Shown here piece after piece: positions 51,201 through 58,611 of a stretch of DNA of 64,000 nucleotides. The notes beneath the pieces are model-generated. The model searched no databases. It saw nothing but the letters and a program-made list of their open reading frames with translations, and had not been told where the DNA came from. Location of the stretch: positions 62,001 through 126,000 of the forward strand of contig NZ_JADWYK010000012.1 of the NCBI RefSeq assembly GCF_015773195.1, given 5' to 3'. The first letter of the stretch is position 1, and every line of letters begins with the position of its first letter. The position numbers and the translations under genes were made by a program. The DNA is from Hymenobacter guriensis (GTDB lineage: Bacteria; Bacteroidota; Bacteroidia; Cytophagales; Hymenobacteraceae).

Positions 51201-52818
51201 CACGCTACGTCTCACCGGCCGCTTGGCCGCGCCCAACCTCATCGGCACCATCGACGTGACTGATGGGCGACTCACTTTCGATTACCTGGGCACCACCTAC
51301 ACCTTTGCCGACCGGATTCGCTTTCAGGAAGACCGGATCGGGTTTCGCAACATCCGGCTGCGCGACCCGCTGGGCAACTATGGCACCCTGAACGGTAACA
51401 TCTTCCACCAGGGGTTCCAGAATATGTCGATGGCGCTGACGGCGTCGTTCCGCAAGCTGCAGGTGCTCAACACCACCCGCAAGGACAACGACCTGTATTT
51501 CGGGACGGCCTATGCCACCGGCGACGCCCGCATAACCGGGCCCTCCGATAACCTGGTGGTGTTTGTGACGGCCCGCAGCGAGGATGGCACCCGGTTTTCC
51601 TTGCCGCTGGACAACGCCGCTAAGGTGGAGCAGGCCAGCTACATCAAGTTCGTGAACCGCAACCTGCCCGACACGGCCCGCACCGTACGCGTACCTACCG
51701 AGGCCGAGGGCCGGATTGACCTGTCAGGCATCCGGCTCAACTTCAACCTCGAAATCACGCCCGACGCCTACATCGAAGTCCTGCTCAACGAAAGCACCGG
51801 CGACGTTATCCGGGGCACGGCCAGCGGGCAGCTGCGCCTGAACATCGACACGCGGGGCGAATTCAACATGTACGGGCAAGTGGAAATCGTGCGCGGGCTC
51901 TACAACTTTACCCTGCAGGGTCTCGTGAACAAAGAGTTTCAGGTGCGGCCGGGCGGCACCATCAGCTGGAACGGCAACCCGCTGGACGGGCAGATGAACG
52001 TGACGGCCACCTACACGCAGCGCACCTCCCTGGCGCCTATTATTGCCAACAGCACCGCCACCATTCCCGTGACGGCTGTGATGAACCTGACCGGGCCGCT
52101 GCTGCTGCCGGTCATTCAGCTAAGCCTGGAATTCAACGACATTCCCTCTTCGGCAGAAGGCGAGCTGACCTCGTTTATTACCTCTTTGCGCAACGACGAG
52201 CAGGAGCTTAACCGGCAGGTATTCAGTTTGATTGTATTCCGGCAGCTCACCTCACCGGGGTCGTTGTCGGGCGTGGGCAAGTTTGCGGGCTCCGATTTAG
52301 GCGTGGGCAATAGCGTGGGGCAGATTATTTCCACCCAGCTCGGGCTGCTCACGGCCCAGATTGACCCCAACCTGGAAATTGCCTTCAACATCAACGGGGT
52401 GACGCCTGAGGAGCTGCAGGCCCTGCAGGTGCGCCTGAGCTACAACCTGCTGGGCGGCCGCCTGCGCGTGACGCGGGAGGGCGGATTCAGCAACGCCCCC
52501 GTAACTACCTCCGATGGCACCGTGATTCCGGGGGCGCAAAACTCGCTGGTGGGGGATTTGAGCCTGGAGTATTTTCTGCGCGAGGACGGCAAGCTGCGCC
52601 TGCGCCTGCGCTACGAAACCACCCCGCGCGACTTCAGCCAAGCCATAGCTGCCAGCAACCAGAACCAGGCCCGGGCCGGCATGAGCGTGCTGCACACCGA
52701 GCAGTTCAACTCCCTGCGCGAGCTGCTGGCCCGCAAGCGCCTGCGCCGCCGCGACGAAGCCTCCCGCAAAGCCCGTGAGCTAAACATCGACGACGACCCG
52801 CGGACGGTGGTTAATTGA
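48235..52818 (+). CDS. tamB: TamB-like translocation and assembly module protein (DUF490)
   Basis: A giant AsmA-like envelope protein of 1527 residues. A signal anchor (LLKALLGLVLLLALVLVGTL) is followed by a long series of beta strands forming the lipid-transporting groove and, near the C-terminus, the TamB (DUF490) domain with GQLRLNIDTRGEFNMYGQVE, GLYNFTLQGLVNKEF and SQIIST-like VGNSVGQIISTQLG. Such proteins bridge the inner and outer membranes and carry phospholipid or assist outer-membrane insertion. In E. coli the partner is TamA; none is next to it here. The start is a GTG. The ftsX operon follows after about 120 bases. Confidence 0.92.
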   Translation: MPRFLSILLKALLGLVLLLALVLVGTLVALRLPGVQTRLAHKAATMLTKRLGHRVTVGRVDVRPFSRVLLEQVRVLDRRGNELFNIGRADADITLFSVFDPSHLHVGKLTLEEPRFSLITYPGQPDSTNLTEFLSAVRRLIGPTDTTKVSKPFDFKIDAIGLRNGRFVLDDRNKPREPYYGRTMDYAHMYLDSIYGDLSGIQLRGDTIYTRVQSLRTVDAPSGTRLRELTADMTYAGKFWEFDKLNLRVQNSQLHHYLRFEYDHFLNFTDFNDSVKVIARLSPSRVYSDDIAKFAPQEFLQRLHETVLLSGEAKGYVRNFATKNLDVRYGRNTHVLGNISVQGLPNFKESFVEMRLQPSIVDGRDIRRYVPASGWPYVQRLGTVKLKGQFLGFYNDFVANGSFQTALGSVVSDVNLKFKTDPSNSSYEGNVKTTAFQLGKLLGDESLVRDVTMNGRVAGVGFTPAGARVRANATVQSIWLQGYRYRNITTNGQFSRQSFAGKLSIDDPNLRATADGSVDLNPNRQAFDLRATVRRANLRALGLTKQNLTLATTADVRFQGLQLDKLLGSIVLRNSRLGFEGRTVPIDTFDVFSRRDPDGQRRLLVRSEVADLTAVGNFDFSRVMRDVQTLLTEYQLNFESDEAATAAYYRRKRRLPTPDYAINLNVYLKRPNPVLHLFVPALTLSDYSRIDGSFRNGNTSIFSLGGHFDALQYDSVRTLNTDFDFTTSKLPYQPEVLAQASVTSQRQRVPGLGNTQDFYVEGVWDQERINFSTSLAQTGTTNRAQINGALSFLPQAVQIVFRQSGVNLLGRDWAIAAENSVLISGGGREIDVQNLNLSNGSQSISAQGQLSQDPSKLLRLAVQNFELGTLNQLTHQNITGRVNAVGDLRGVYGQLVASARLDVDSLVFDNVLIGDVAGVADWDNPAQLLRLSANVLRDQQRLVALSGTYKPSEAVDQLNVTAVLNDAPVKLAEPLLNTLFSNMGGLANGTLRLTGRLAAPNLIGTIDVTDGRLTFDYLGTTYTFADRIRFQEDRIGFRNIRLRDPLGNYGTLNGNIFHQGFQNMSMALTASFRKLQVLNTTRKDNDLYFGTAYATGDARITGPSDNLVVFVTARSEDGTRFSLPLDNAAKVEQASYIKFVNRNLPDTARTVRVPTEAEGRIDLSGIRLNFNLEITPDAYIEVLLNESTGDVIRGTASGQLRLNIDTRGEFNMYGQVEIVRGLYNFTLQGLVNKEFQVRPGGTISWNGNPLDGQMNVTATYTQRTSLAPIIANSTATIPVTAVMNLTGPLLLPVIQLSLEFNDIPSSAEGELTSFITSLRNDEQELNRQVFSLIVFRQLTSPGSLSGVGKFAGSDLGVGNSVGQIISTQLGLLTAQIDPNLEIAFNINGVTPEELQALQVRLSYNLLGGRLRVTREGGFSNAPVTTSDGTVIPGAQNSLVGDLSLEYFLREDGKLRLRLRYETTPRDFSQAIAASNQNQARAGMSVLHTEQFNSLRELLARKRLRRRDEASRKARELNIDDDPRTVVN

Positions 52819-52826
52819 GTTTTTAG

Positions 52827-52919
52827 TTTTTAGTTCTTCGCTTTTGGTTGATGGTCGACATGGGAAGCTACCTACTGATAACCATCAACAAACAACCAAA
52901 AACAAAAAACGAAGAACTA
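52827..52919. repeat. imperfect inverted repeat between tamB and ftsX
   Basis: The left arm tttttagttcttcgcttttg with gttgatggt pairs with accatcaac...aaaacgaagaacta on the right. The right arm repeats the word aacaa(c)caaaaa. The centre is about 25 bases. Confidence 0.7.
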
Positions 52920-52924
52920 ACCGC

Positions 52925-52932
52925 TATTTTTG
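52925..52932 (+). promoter_or_regulatory. -7 box of the ftsX operon
   Basis: TATTTTTG matches TAnnTTTG and ends six bases before the ftsX ATG, so the transcript would be leaderless or nearly so. Confidence 0.45.
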
Positions 52933-52938
52933 CCCTCT

Positions 52939-53832
52939 ATGCCTCCAACGCGCCCGACCCGCAAGAAAAAGCTTGGCTCCTATCCGCACACGATGGTGGT
53001 GTTCAGCATTACGCTGGCCTTGCTGGTGATTGGGTTGTTTGGCCTGCTGCTGCTACACGCGCACCGGCTGTCGGAGGTGGTGAAGGAAAACCTGGAAATG
53101 CAGGTATACCTGGAGCGCGACCTGCCCGAGGCCCAGCTGCTGCGCCTGCAGCAGACCTTTGCCGCCAAGCCCTTCATTGCCTTCCGCGACAACCAACCCC
53201 AGGTACGGTTTCTTTCGAAAGAAGAAGGGGCCCGGCAGTTCGTGGAGCAGACCGGGGAGGATTTTCAGCAGTTTCTGGGCGACAATCCGCTGCGCGACGC
53301 CTATATCCTCAAAATCAACCCTGAGTTTACGGACAAAGCCGGTCTGGCCCGGGTGGAAAAAGAGCTGCGCGCCGAAACCGGCGTGTTCGAGGTGCAGTAC
53401 GTGCAAAGCCTTATTGAATCCATCAACCACAACCTGCGCAACATCAGCCTAGTGCTGCTAGGCTTCGCGGCCGTGCTGACTATTGTCGTCGTAGTGCTCA
53501 TCAACAATACCATCAAGCTGGCCTTGTTCTCGCAACGGTTTCTCATTCGGAGTATGCAGCTGGTGGGCGCTACGTCCATGTTCATTCAGCGGCCGTTTCT
53601 GCGGCGGGCTACTTGGCAGGGATTCGTGAGCGGGCTGCTGGCGGCCTTGCTGCTGCTGGCCTTGCTGCAGTATGCCTACCTGCGCGTGGAGGAGCTGCGC
53701 CTGCTCCGCGACGAGCGGCTACTGGCCGTGCTGCTGGTATTTCTGGTGGCCCTGGGCTCCTTTATCGGCTTTATCAGCTCTTTCCGTGCCGTGCGTAAGT
53801 ACCTTCGCCTTTCCTTGGATGAGCTGTATTAA
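52939..53832 (+). CDS. ftsX: cell division protein FtsX
   Basis: FtsX, with the ATPase FtsE, controls peptidoglycan hydrolases at the division site. The 297-residue protein has the normal four-helix topology: an N-terminal helix (VVFSITLALLVIGLFGLLLL), a periplasmic domain of about 130 residues (MQVYLERDLPEAQLLRLQ), and three C-terminal helices (ISLVLLGFAAVLTIVVVVLI and two later). The ATG at 52939 is used over a TTG nine bases earlier. ftsE is not adjacent, as is usual in Bacteroidota. It heads a conserved operon with DUF3098, uppP, truB and ribF. Confidence 0.94.
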   Translation: MPPTRPTRKKKLGSYPHTMVVFSITLALLVIGLFGLLLLHAHRLSEVVKENLEMQVYLERDLPEAQLLRLQQTFAAKPFIAFRDNQPQVRFLSKEEGARQFVEQTGEDFQQFLGDNPLRDAYILKINPEFTDKAGLARVEKELRAETGVFEVQYVQSLIESINHNLRNISLVLLGFAAVLTIVVVVLINNTIKLALFSQRFLIRSMQLVGATSMFIQRPFLRRATWQGFVSGLLAALLLLALLQYAYLRVEELRLLRDERLLAVLLVFLVALGSFIGFISSFRAVRKYLRLSLDELY

Positions 53833-53898
53833 ATGTGAGTTGCTGGCTTGCGCAGGCTGCTGACCAAAAACGAAAACCTAATAACGAACAACGACTTT

Positions 53899-54219
53899 AT
53901 GGCAAATCAACGTTTCGCTTTCGGGCCGCGCAACTACCGGCTGATGTTCATAGGCCTGGCCCTGCTGGCTGCCGGCTTCATTACCATGACGCTTGACACG
54001 ACCGAGTACGGCGAAGGGTTTCTGGGCATTACGCTGGGGCCGCTGCTTTTATTTGCCGGGTTCGTAGTGGAGTTTTTTGCCATTATGGCGAAGTCAGGCA
54101 ACGTAACCGAAGCGGCCCCTATCACCGCAGCTACGACGTTTACGCCGGCCGCTCCCGCTGCCCCGGTAACTCCGGCTGCTCCGGCAGAGCCGACCCGTCC
54201 TACCTACAAGCGTCCCTAG
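53899..54219 (+). CDS. DUF3098 membrane protein
   Basis: A 106-residue protein with two membrane helices (NYRLMFIGLALLAAGFITMT, LGPLLLFAGFVVEFFAIM) and a low-complexity Ala/Pro/Thr tail. DUF3098 is conserved between ftsX and uppP in Bacteroidota; its role is unknown. The ATG at 53899 follows the family's start (NQRFAFGPRNYRLM). The next gene begins directly after its stop, which fits translational coupling. Confidence 0.9.
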   Translation: MANQRFAFGPRNYRLMFIGLALLAAGFITMTLDTTEYGEGFLGITLGPLLLFAGFVVEFFAIMAKSGNVTEAAPITAATTFTPAAPAAPVTPAAPAEPTRPTYKRP

Positions 54220-55008
54220 ATGAGTTACTGGCACGCCCTGCTCCTAGCCATCATTGAGGGCCTGACGGAGTTTTTGCCCGTTTCCAGCACGGGACACATG
54301 ATTATCGTGGCCAACCTGCTCGGTATCGGGCAGCTGACATTTACCGATACCTACATCACCTCCATTCAACTGGGTGCCATCCTGTCGGTGGTGGTGCTCT
54401 ACTGGCGGCGGTTTGTGCAGAGCTTCGACTTCTACCTGAAGCTGGCCGTAGCCTTCGTGCCCTTCGGCATTTTGGGCTTTCTGCTGAAGGATGTGATTGA
54501 AAGTTTGCTCAAAAACGTGGCCGTGGTGGCCTGGGCCCTACTGGTGGGCGGCGTGGTGCTGGTGTTCATCGACAAAGTATTCAGCGGCCCGCGCAAGGAA
54601 GTGACCACGCCGAACTTCCGGCAGGCGCTCAAAATCGGGCTGTTTCAGTGCCTGGCGCTGGTACCCGGCGTGAGCCGCTCGGCGGCCACCATCGTGGGCG
54701 GCCTGGCCCAGGGCTTTGACCGGCGCTCCGCCGCCGACTTCTCCTTTCTGCTGGCGGTGCCGACCATGTTCGTCATCACGGCCTACCAGCTCTATAAAAC
54801 CTACAAAATAGCCCCGCCCGGCGCCGAAGACCTCAAATTGCTGCTGTTCGGCAACGTGGTAGCCTTTATTGTGGCCCTGCTGGCCGTTAAGACCTTCGTT
54901 GATTTTGTGTCGCGGTTCGGATTCCGCGCATTTGGGCTGTACCGCATTGTGGTGGGCGTGGTTATTCTTGTGATGATGGCGCTGGGCATCGACCTGCACG
55001 TGCTTTAA
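54220..55008 (+). CDS. uppP: undecaprenyl-diphosphatase
   Basis: UppP (BacA) dephosphorylates undecaprenyl diphosphate so that the lipid carrier for peptidoglycan and polysaccharides can be reused. The first active-site motif EGLTEFLPVSSTGH is at 13-26 and the second is PGVSRSAATIVGGL. About eight membrane segments are visible. The length of 262 residues is normal. Its ATG abuts the stop of DUF3098. Higher gene dosage of this enzyme gives bacitracin tolerance in other bacteria. Confidence 0.95.
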   Translation: MSYWHALLLAIIEGLTEFLPVSSTGHMIIVANLLGIGQLTFTDTYITSIQLGAILSVVVLYWRRFVQSFDFYLKLAVAFVPFGILGFLLKDVIESLLKNVAVVAWALLVGGVVLVFIDKVFSGPRKEVTTPNFRQALKIGLFQCLALVPGVSRSAATIVGGLAQGFDRRSAADFSFLLAVPTMFVITAYQLYKTYKIAPPGAEDLKLLLFGNVVAFIVALLAVKTFVDFVSRFGFRAFGLYRIVVGVVILVMMALGIDLHVL

Positions 55009-55054
55009 GCCGCTACCGTTTTTTCGGCCCGCGCCCCGGTGCGGGCCTTTGCTT

Positions 55055-55861
55055 ATGGAAACTCCTTCTGCTGCCGCGTTTGATTTTGAAGCCGGCGAAG
55101 TACTGCTCATTGACAAGCCTCTGACCTGGACTTCGTTCGACGTGGTGCGCAAAGTCAAGAACACGCTGCGCATCAAGAAAATCGGCCACGCCGGCACCCT
55201 CGACCCGCTGGCTACCGGTCTGCTCATTCTCTGCACCGGCAAGAAAACCAAGCAGATTGACCTCATTCAGGCCCAGGAAAAAGAGTACACCGGTACCTTC
55301 CGCCTAGGTCAGACTACGCCCTCCTTCGACCTGGAAACACCCGTTGATGCCGAGCTACCCTACGAGCACCTCACCGAGGAGCAGGTGCGCGCCGCTACCG
55401 CGCAGTTTACGGGCCTGATCGAGCAGACGCCCCCGCTGTTTTCGGCGGTGAAGGTGAATGGGGAGCGGGCCTACGAAGTGGCCCGACGCGGCGGCGAGGC
55501 CGAAATCAAAAGCAAGCAGGTTACCATTCGGGCGTTTGAGCTTACCCGTATTGAGCTGCCCGAAGTAGACTTTCGGGTGACCTGCTCCAAGGGCACCTAC
55601 ATCCGCAGCCTGGCCCGCGACTTTGGGCTGGCCCTGGGCTGCGGCGCCCACCTCACCAGGCTCGTGCGCACCCGCATTGGAGAGTATTCAGTAGCCGATG
55701 CCTTGAGCATGGCGCAGTTGGAAGCCCTGCGGCCGCCCCGCCCCGAGGGCGCTGCCGAGCAACGGCCCCGCCGTCAGCGCCAGCCAGAGCGCCGGGCCGG
55801 GCTGGAATATTTTCAGGCTACCAGCGCCCCACAGGCGCCCAACGAGGCAGCTTCTTCGTAG
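55055..55861 (+). CDS. truB: tRNA pseudouridine(55) synthase
   Basis: TruB makes pseudouridine 55 in the T loop of tRNAs. The catalytic Asp50 is in GHAGTLDPLATGLL; later marks are KEYTGTFRLGQTTPSFD, VNGERAYEVARRG and CSKGTYIRSLARD. The 268-residue protein ends in a basic, Arg/Pro/Gln-rich tail instead of a full PUA domain. The ATG at 55055 gives METPSAAAFD. It lies in the ftsX-ribF operon. Confidence 0.95.
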   Translation: METPSAAAFDFEAGEVLLIDKPLTWTSFDVVRKVKNTLRIKKIGHAGTLDPLATGLLILCTGKKTKQIDLIQAQEKEYTGTFRLGQTTPSFDLETPVDAELPYEHLTEEQVRAATAQFTGLIEQTPPLFSAVKVNGERAYEVARRGGEAEIKSKQVTIRAFELTRIELPEVDFRVTCSKGTYIRSLARDFGLALGCGAHLTRLVRTRIGEYSVADALSMAQLEALRPPRPEGAAEQRPRRQRQPERRAGLEYFQATSAPQAPNEAASS

Positions 55862-55908
55862 AACCGGGCGGACTTTTTATTTTACTGTTCTCACTTTTTC
55901 CCCTGCTG

Positions 55909-56862
55909 ATGCTCGTCGTTCGGGACCCCGCGCAGTTTCCTTTTCTTGGTCAGGCCGTGGTAACCAGCGGCACCTTTGATGGGGTGCACCTGGGGCACCA
56001 GAAGATTCTGCAGCGCCTGCTGGAAGTGGCCCGGCAAAGCGGCGGCCCGGCCGTGGTCATCACCTTCTGGCCCCACCCGCGCCTGGTACTGGCCCCGCCG
56101 CCCACGCACCCCCAGCCCCAGGATTTGCATCTGCTGAACACGCTGGAAGAACGGGCCCGGAAGCTAGAAGACTTTGGCGTCGACTACCTGCTCATCGTAC
56201 CCTTCACCAAGGAGTTTGCCGCCCTTACCTCTGAGGAGTTTATTCAGCAGCTTCTGCTCCAAACGGTGGGCACCGACAAGCTCGTCATCGGCTACGACCA
56301 CCGCTTCGGGCACAACCGTGAAGGCGGCTTCGACTACCTCAGTCAGCATGCCGACCGCTACGGCCTGACCGTGGAGGAAATTCCGCGCGAGGACGTAGAC
56401 GCCGTGGGCGTGAGCAGCACCCGCATCCGCCGCGCCCTGGAAAGCGGCGACATTCTCACGGCCAACCGCTACCTGGGCTACCCCTACCCGCTCACGGGTA
56501 CGGTGGTACGCGGGCAGCAGCTGGGCCGCACCATCGGCTTCCCCACGGCCAACATCGTGTGCGACGAACCCTTAAAGCTGATTCCGGCCCGCGGCGTGTA
56601 TGCCGTGATGGTGACGACGGCCGCGGGCACGGTACACCAGGGCATGCTCAATATTGGCGTGCGCCCGACCGTAGGCGGTCAGCTCAGTCAGACCACCGAA
56701 GTACACCTGCTCGATTTTGACGGCGACCTGTACGACCAGCTGCTGTCGGTGCAGTTTGTGTCCCGCCTGCGCGACGAGCAGAAGTTTAGCGGCCTGGATG
56801 CCCTGAAAGCCCAGCTGGCCCTCGACGCGGATAATGCGCGGCGGCATCTGGTGGGCGGGTAA
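55909..56862 (+). CDS. ribF: bifunctional riboflavin kinase / FAD synthetase
   Basis: RibF phosphorylates riboflavin to FMN and adenylates it to FAD. The nucleotidyltransferase domain shows GTFDGVHLGHQ at 21-31 and the ISSTxxR-like VSSTRIRRAL near 167. The riboflavin kinase domain follows with GRTIGFPTAN near 205. The length of 317 residues is normal. It begins about 47 bases after truB and ends the operon, with its own terminator. No FMN riboswitch is seen before it. Confidence 0.95.
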   Translation: MLVVRDPAQFPFLGQAVVTSGTFDGVHLGHQKILQRLLEVARQSGGPAVVITFWPHPRLVLAPPPTHPQPQDLHLLNTLEERARKLEDFGVDYLLIVPFTKEFAALTSEEFIQQLLLQTVGTDKLVIGYDHRFGHNREGGFDYLSQHADRYGLTVEEIPREDVDAVGVSSTRIRRALESGDILTANRYLGYPYPLTGTVVRGQQLGRTIGFPTANIVCDEPLKLIPARGVYAVMVTTAAGTVHQGMLNIGVRPTVGGQLSQTTEVHLLDFDGDLYDQLLSVQFVSRLRDEQKFSGLDALKAQLALDADNARRHLVGG

Positions 56863-56887
56863 GCCCGTGGAATCGGGAAGTAGGATG

Positions 56888-56929
56888 GGCTGTTATTCTG
56901 TGTTTGCTTCAGGATAACAGCCTTTTTTC
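56888..56929 (+). terminator. terminator after ribF
   Basis: The stem ggctgttat/ataacagcc with a loop of about 16 bases is followed by six Ts. Confidence 0.85.
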
Positions 56930-56973
56930 GTAGTTCTGTTTACCTTCCCGCTCCCAAACCCCACCCAATTTCT

Positions 56974-57669
56974 ATGATCAACAAAGTAGTGGCCGGCCCC
57001 CAGGCGGCCCTGGAAGGCCTCACCGATGGCATGACGCTCATGCTCGGCGGCTTCGGCCTGTGCGGCATTCCCGAAAATGCCATTGAGGAGATTTTGCGCC
57101 GCGGCGTACGCAACCTGACCTGCATCAGCAACAACGCCGGCGTGGATGACTTCGGCATTGGGCGCCTGCTCCAGACCAAGCAGGTGCGCAAGATGATTTC
57201 CAGCTACGTGGGCGAAAACGCCGAGTTTGAGCGCCAATTGCTGAGCGGCGAGCTGGAAGTGGAATTGATTCCGCAGGGCACCCTGGCCGAGCGGTGCCGG
57301 GCCGGTGGCGCGGGCATTCCGGCCTTTTACACTCCCGCGGGCTACGGAACGGAGGTAGGTGAAGGCAAGGAAAGCCGGGAGTTTAACGGCAAGATGTACC
57401 TGCTGGAAACCGCCCTGCACGCCGATTATGCGTTCGTAAAAGCCTGGAAGGGCGACACGGCTGGCAACCTCATCTACAAAGGCACGGCCCGCAACTTCAA
57501 CCCCATGATGGCTACCGCTGGCAAAATCACGGTGGCTGAGGTGGAAGAGCTGGTACCCGCCGGGGAGCTGGACCCCAACCAGATTCATACGCCCGGCATT
57601 TTCGTGCAGCGCATTTTCGAGGGCAAGAACTACGAGAAGCGCATTGAGCAACGCACTGTGCGGGCGTAG
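56974..57669 (+). CDS. scoA: 3-oxoacid CoA-transferase, subunit A
   Basis: Subunit A of the succinyl-CoA:acetoacetate-type transferase, which activates acetoacetate for oxidation. The glycine-rich opening MTLMLGGFGLCGIPENAI and later KGDTAGNLIYKGTARNFNP are diagnostic. The length of 231 residues is normal. It starts at the ATG giving MINKVVAGPQ. The partner subunit follows on the same strand after about 150 bases, which contain a repeat, a spacing longer than usual for this pair. Confidence 0.93.
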   Translation: MINKVVAGPQAALEGLTDGMTLMLGGFGLCGIPENAIEEILRRGVRNLTCISNNAGVDDFGIGRLLQTKQVRKMISSYVGENAEFERQLLSGELEVELIPQGTLAERCRAGGAGIPAFYTPAGYGTEVGEGKESREFNGKMYLLETALHADYAFVKAWKGDTAGNLIYKGTARNFNPMMATAGKITVAEVEELVPAGELDPNQIHTPGIFVQRIFEGKNYEKRIEQRTVRA

Positions 57670-57689
57670 CTGCTACAAGATTAGAACGT

Positions 57690-57800
57690 CATTCCGAGCA
57701 TGTGGCGCATCAAGCCAGGGCCCGAGGAATCTTGCCCGCTCACGCCGGATTAGTATTCATACGTCAGCACGCGAGATGCTTCGGCTTCGCTCAGCATGAC
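57690..57800 (+). repeat. family-2 interspersed repeat, copy 3
   Basis: It ends in cacgcgagatgcttcggctt followed by cgctcagcatgact, as in the copies at 4116 and 20548. Its left part, cattccgagcatgtggcgca, is degenerate. It lies inside the scoA-scoB pair and so is probably transcribed with it. Confidence 0.6.
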
Positions 57801-57816
57801 TTAAAAGACAACAACT

Positions 57817-58473
57817 ATGCTTGACAAACACGGTATTGCCCGGCGCATTGCGCAGGAAGTACAGAATAACTCCTACGTCAACCTGGGCATTGGTATTCCT
57901 ACGCTGGTGGCCAACTACATTCCCGAGGGCATCAACGTGGAGCTGCAAAGCGAAAACGGCCTGCTGGGCATGGGCCCCTTCCCTACCGAAGCCGAAGTAG
58001 ACCCCGACCTCATCAATGCCGGCAAGCAGACGGTAACCACCCTGCCCGGCTCCAGCCTTTTTTCCTCGGCCGACTCCTTCGCCATGATTCGCGGGGAACA
58101 CGTGGACCTGACCATTCTAGGGGCCATGGAGGTGTCGGAAAACGGCGACATTGCCAACTGGAAGATTCCCGGCAAGATGGTGAAGGGCATGGGCGGCGCC
58201 ATGGACTTGGTGGCCTCTGCCAAGAACATTATCGTGGCCATGCAGCACGTGGCTCGCGACGGTAGCTCCAAGCTGCTGCCCGCCTGCACCCTGCCCATCA
58301 CCGGCCTGCGCTGCGTGAAAAAGATTGTGACCGAGCTGGCCGTGCTCGACGTGACGCCCGACGGCTTTGTGCTGCGCGAGCGGGCCCCCGGCGTTTCGGT
58401 AGAGCAGATCCAGGCCGCCACCGCCGGCAAGCTGGTAGTGCCCGCCGAGGTGCCCGAGATGCAGGGCGTATAA
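57817..58473 (+). CDS. scoB: 3-oxoacid CoA-transferase, subunit B
   Basis: Subunit B carries the catalytic Glu46 in LQSENGLLGMGP, which forms the covalent thioester with CoA. Further family marks are YVNLGIGIPTLVANYIPEG and KGMGGAMDLV. The length of 218 residues is normal. It starts at the ATG giving MLDKHGIARR. Together with scoA it would let the cell use ketone bodies or products of fatty acid and leucine breakdown. Confidence 0.94.
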   Translation: MLDKHGIARRIAQEVQNNSYVNLGIGIPTLVANYIPEGINVELQSENGLLGMGPFPTEAEVDPDLINAGKQTVTTLPGSSLFSSADSFAMIRGEHVDLTILGAMEVSENGDIANWKIPGKMVKGMGGAMDLVASAKNIIVAMQHVARDGSSKLLPACTLPITGLRCVKKIVTELAVLDVTPDGFVLRERAPGVSVEQIQAATAGKLVVPAEVPEMQGV

Positions 58474-58503
58474 CTATTTGCCTGCTTGGCAGGTTAAGAT
58501 GCT

Positions 58504-58540
58504 ACCGCCCGATGCCCACCTGGACATCGGGCGGTTTGCG
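58504..58540 (+). terminator. terminator after scoB
   Basis: The stem accgcccgatg/catcgggcggt with a ten-base loop is followed by a short T-rich stretch. Confidence 0.7.
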
Positions 58541-58580
58541 TTCCGCTGCTTTAAATCCAACGTAACGCCTGCCCAAGCCG

Positions 58581-58588
58581 TACCTTTG
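58581..58588 (+). promoter_or_regulatory. -7 box of the GNAT-nitrilase gene
   Basis: TACCTTTG matches TAnnTTTG, about 24 bases before the ATG. Confidence 0.45.
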
Positions 58589-58611
58589 GGCTAAGACTTT
58601 TGCTTCGACCT

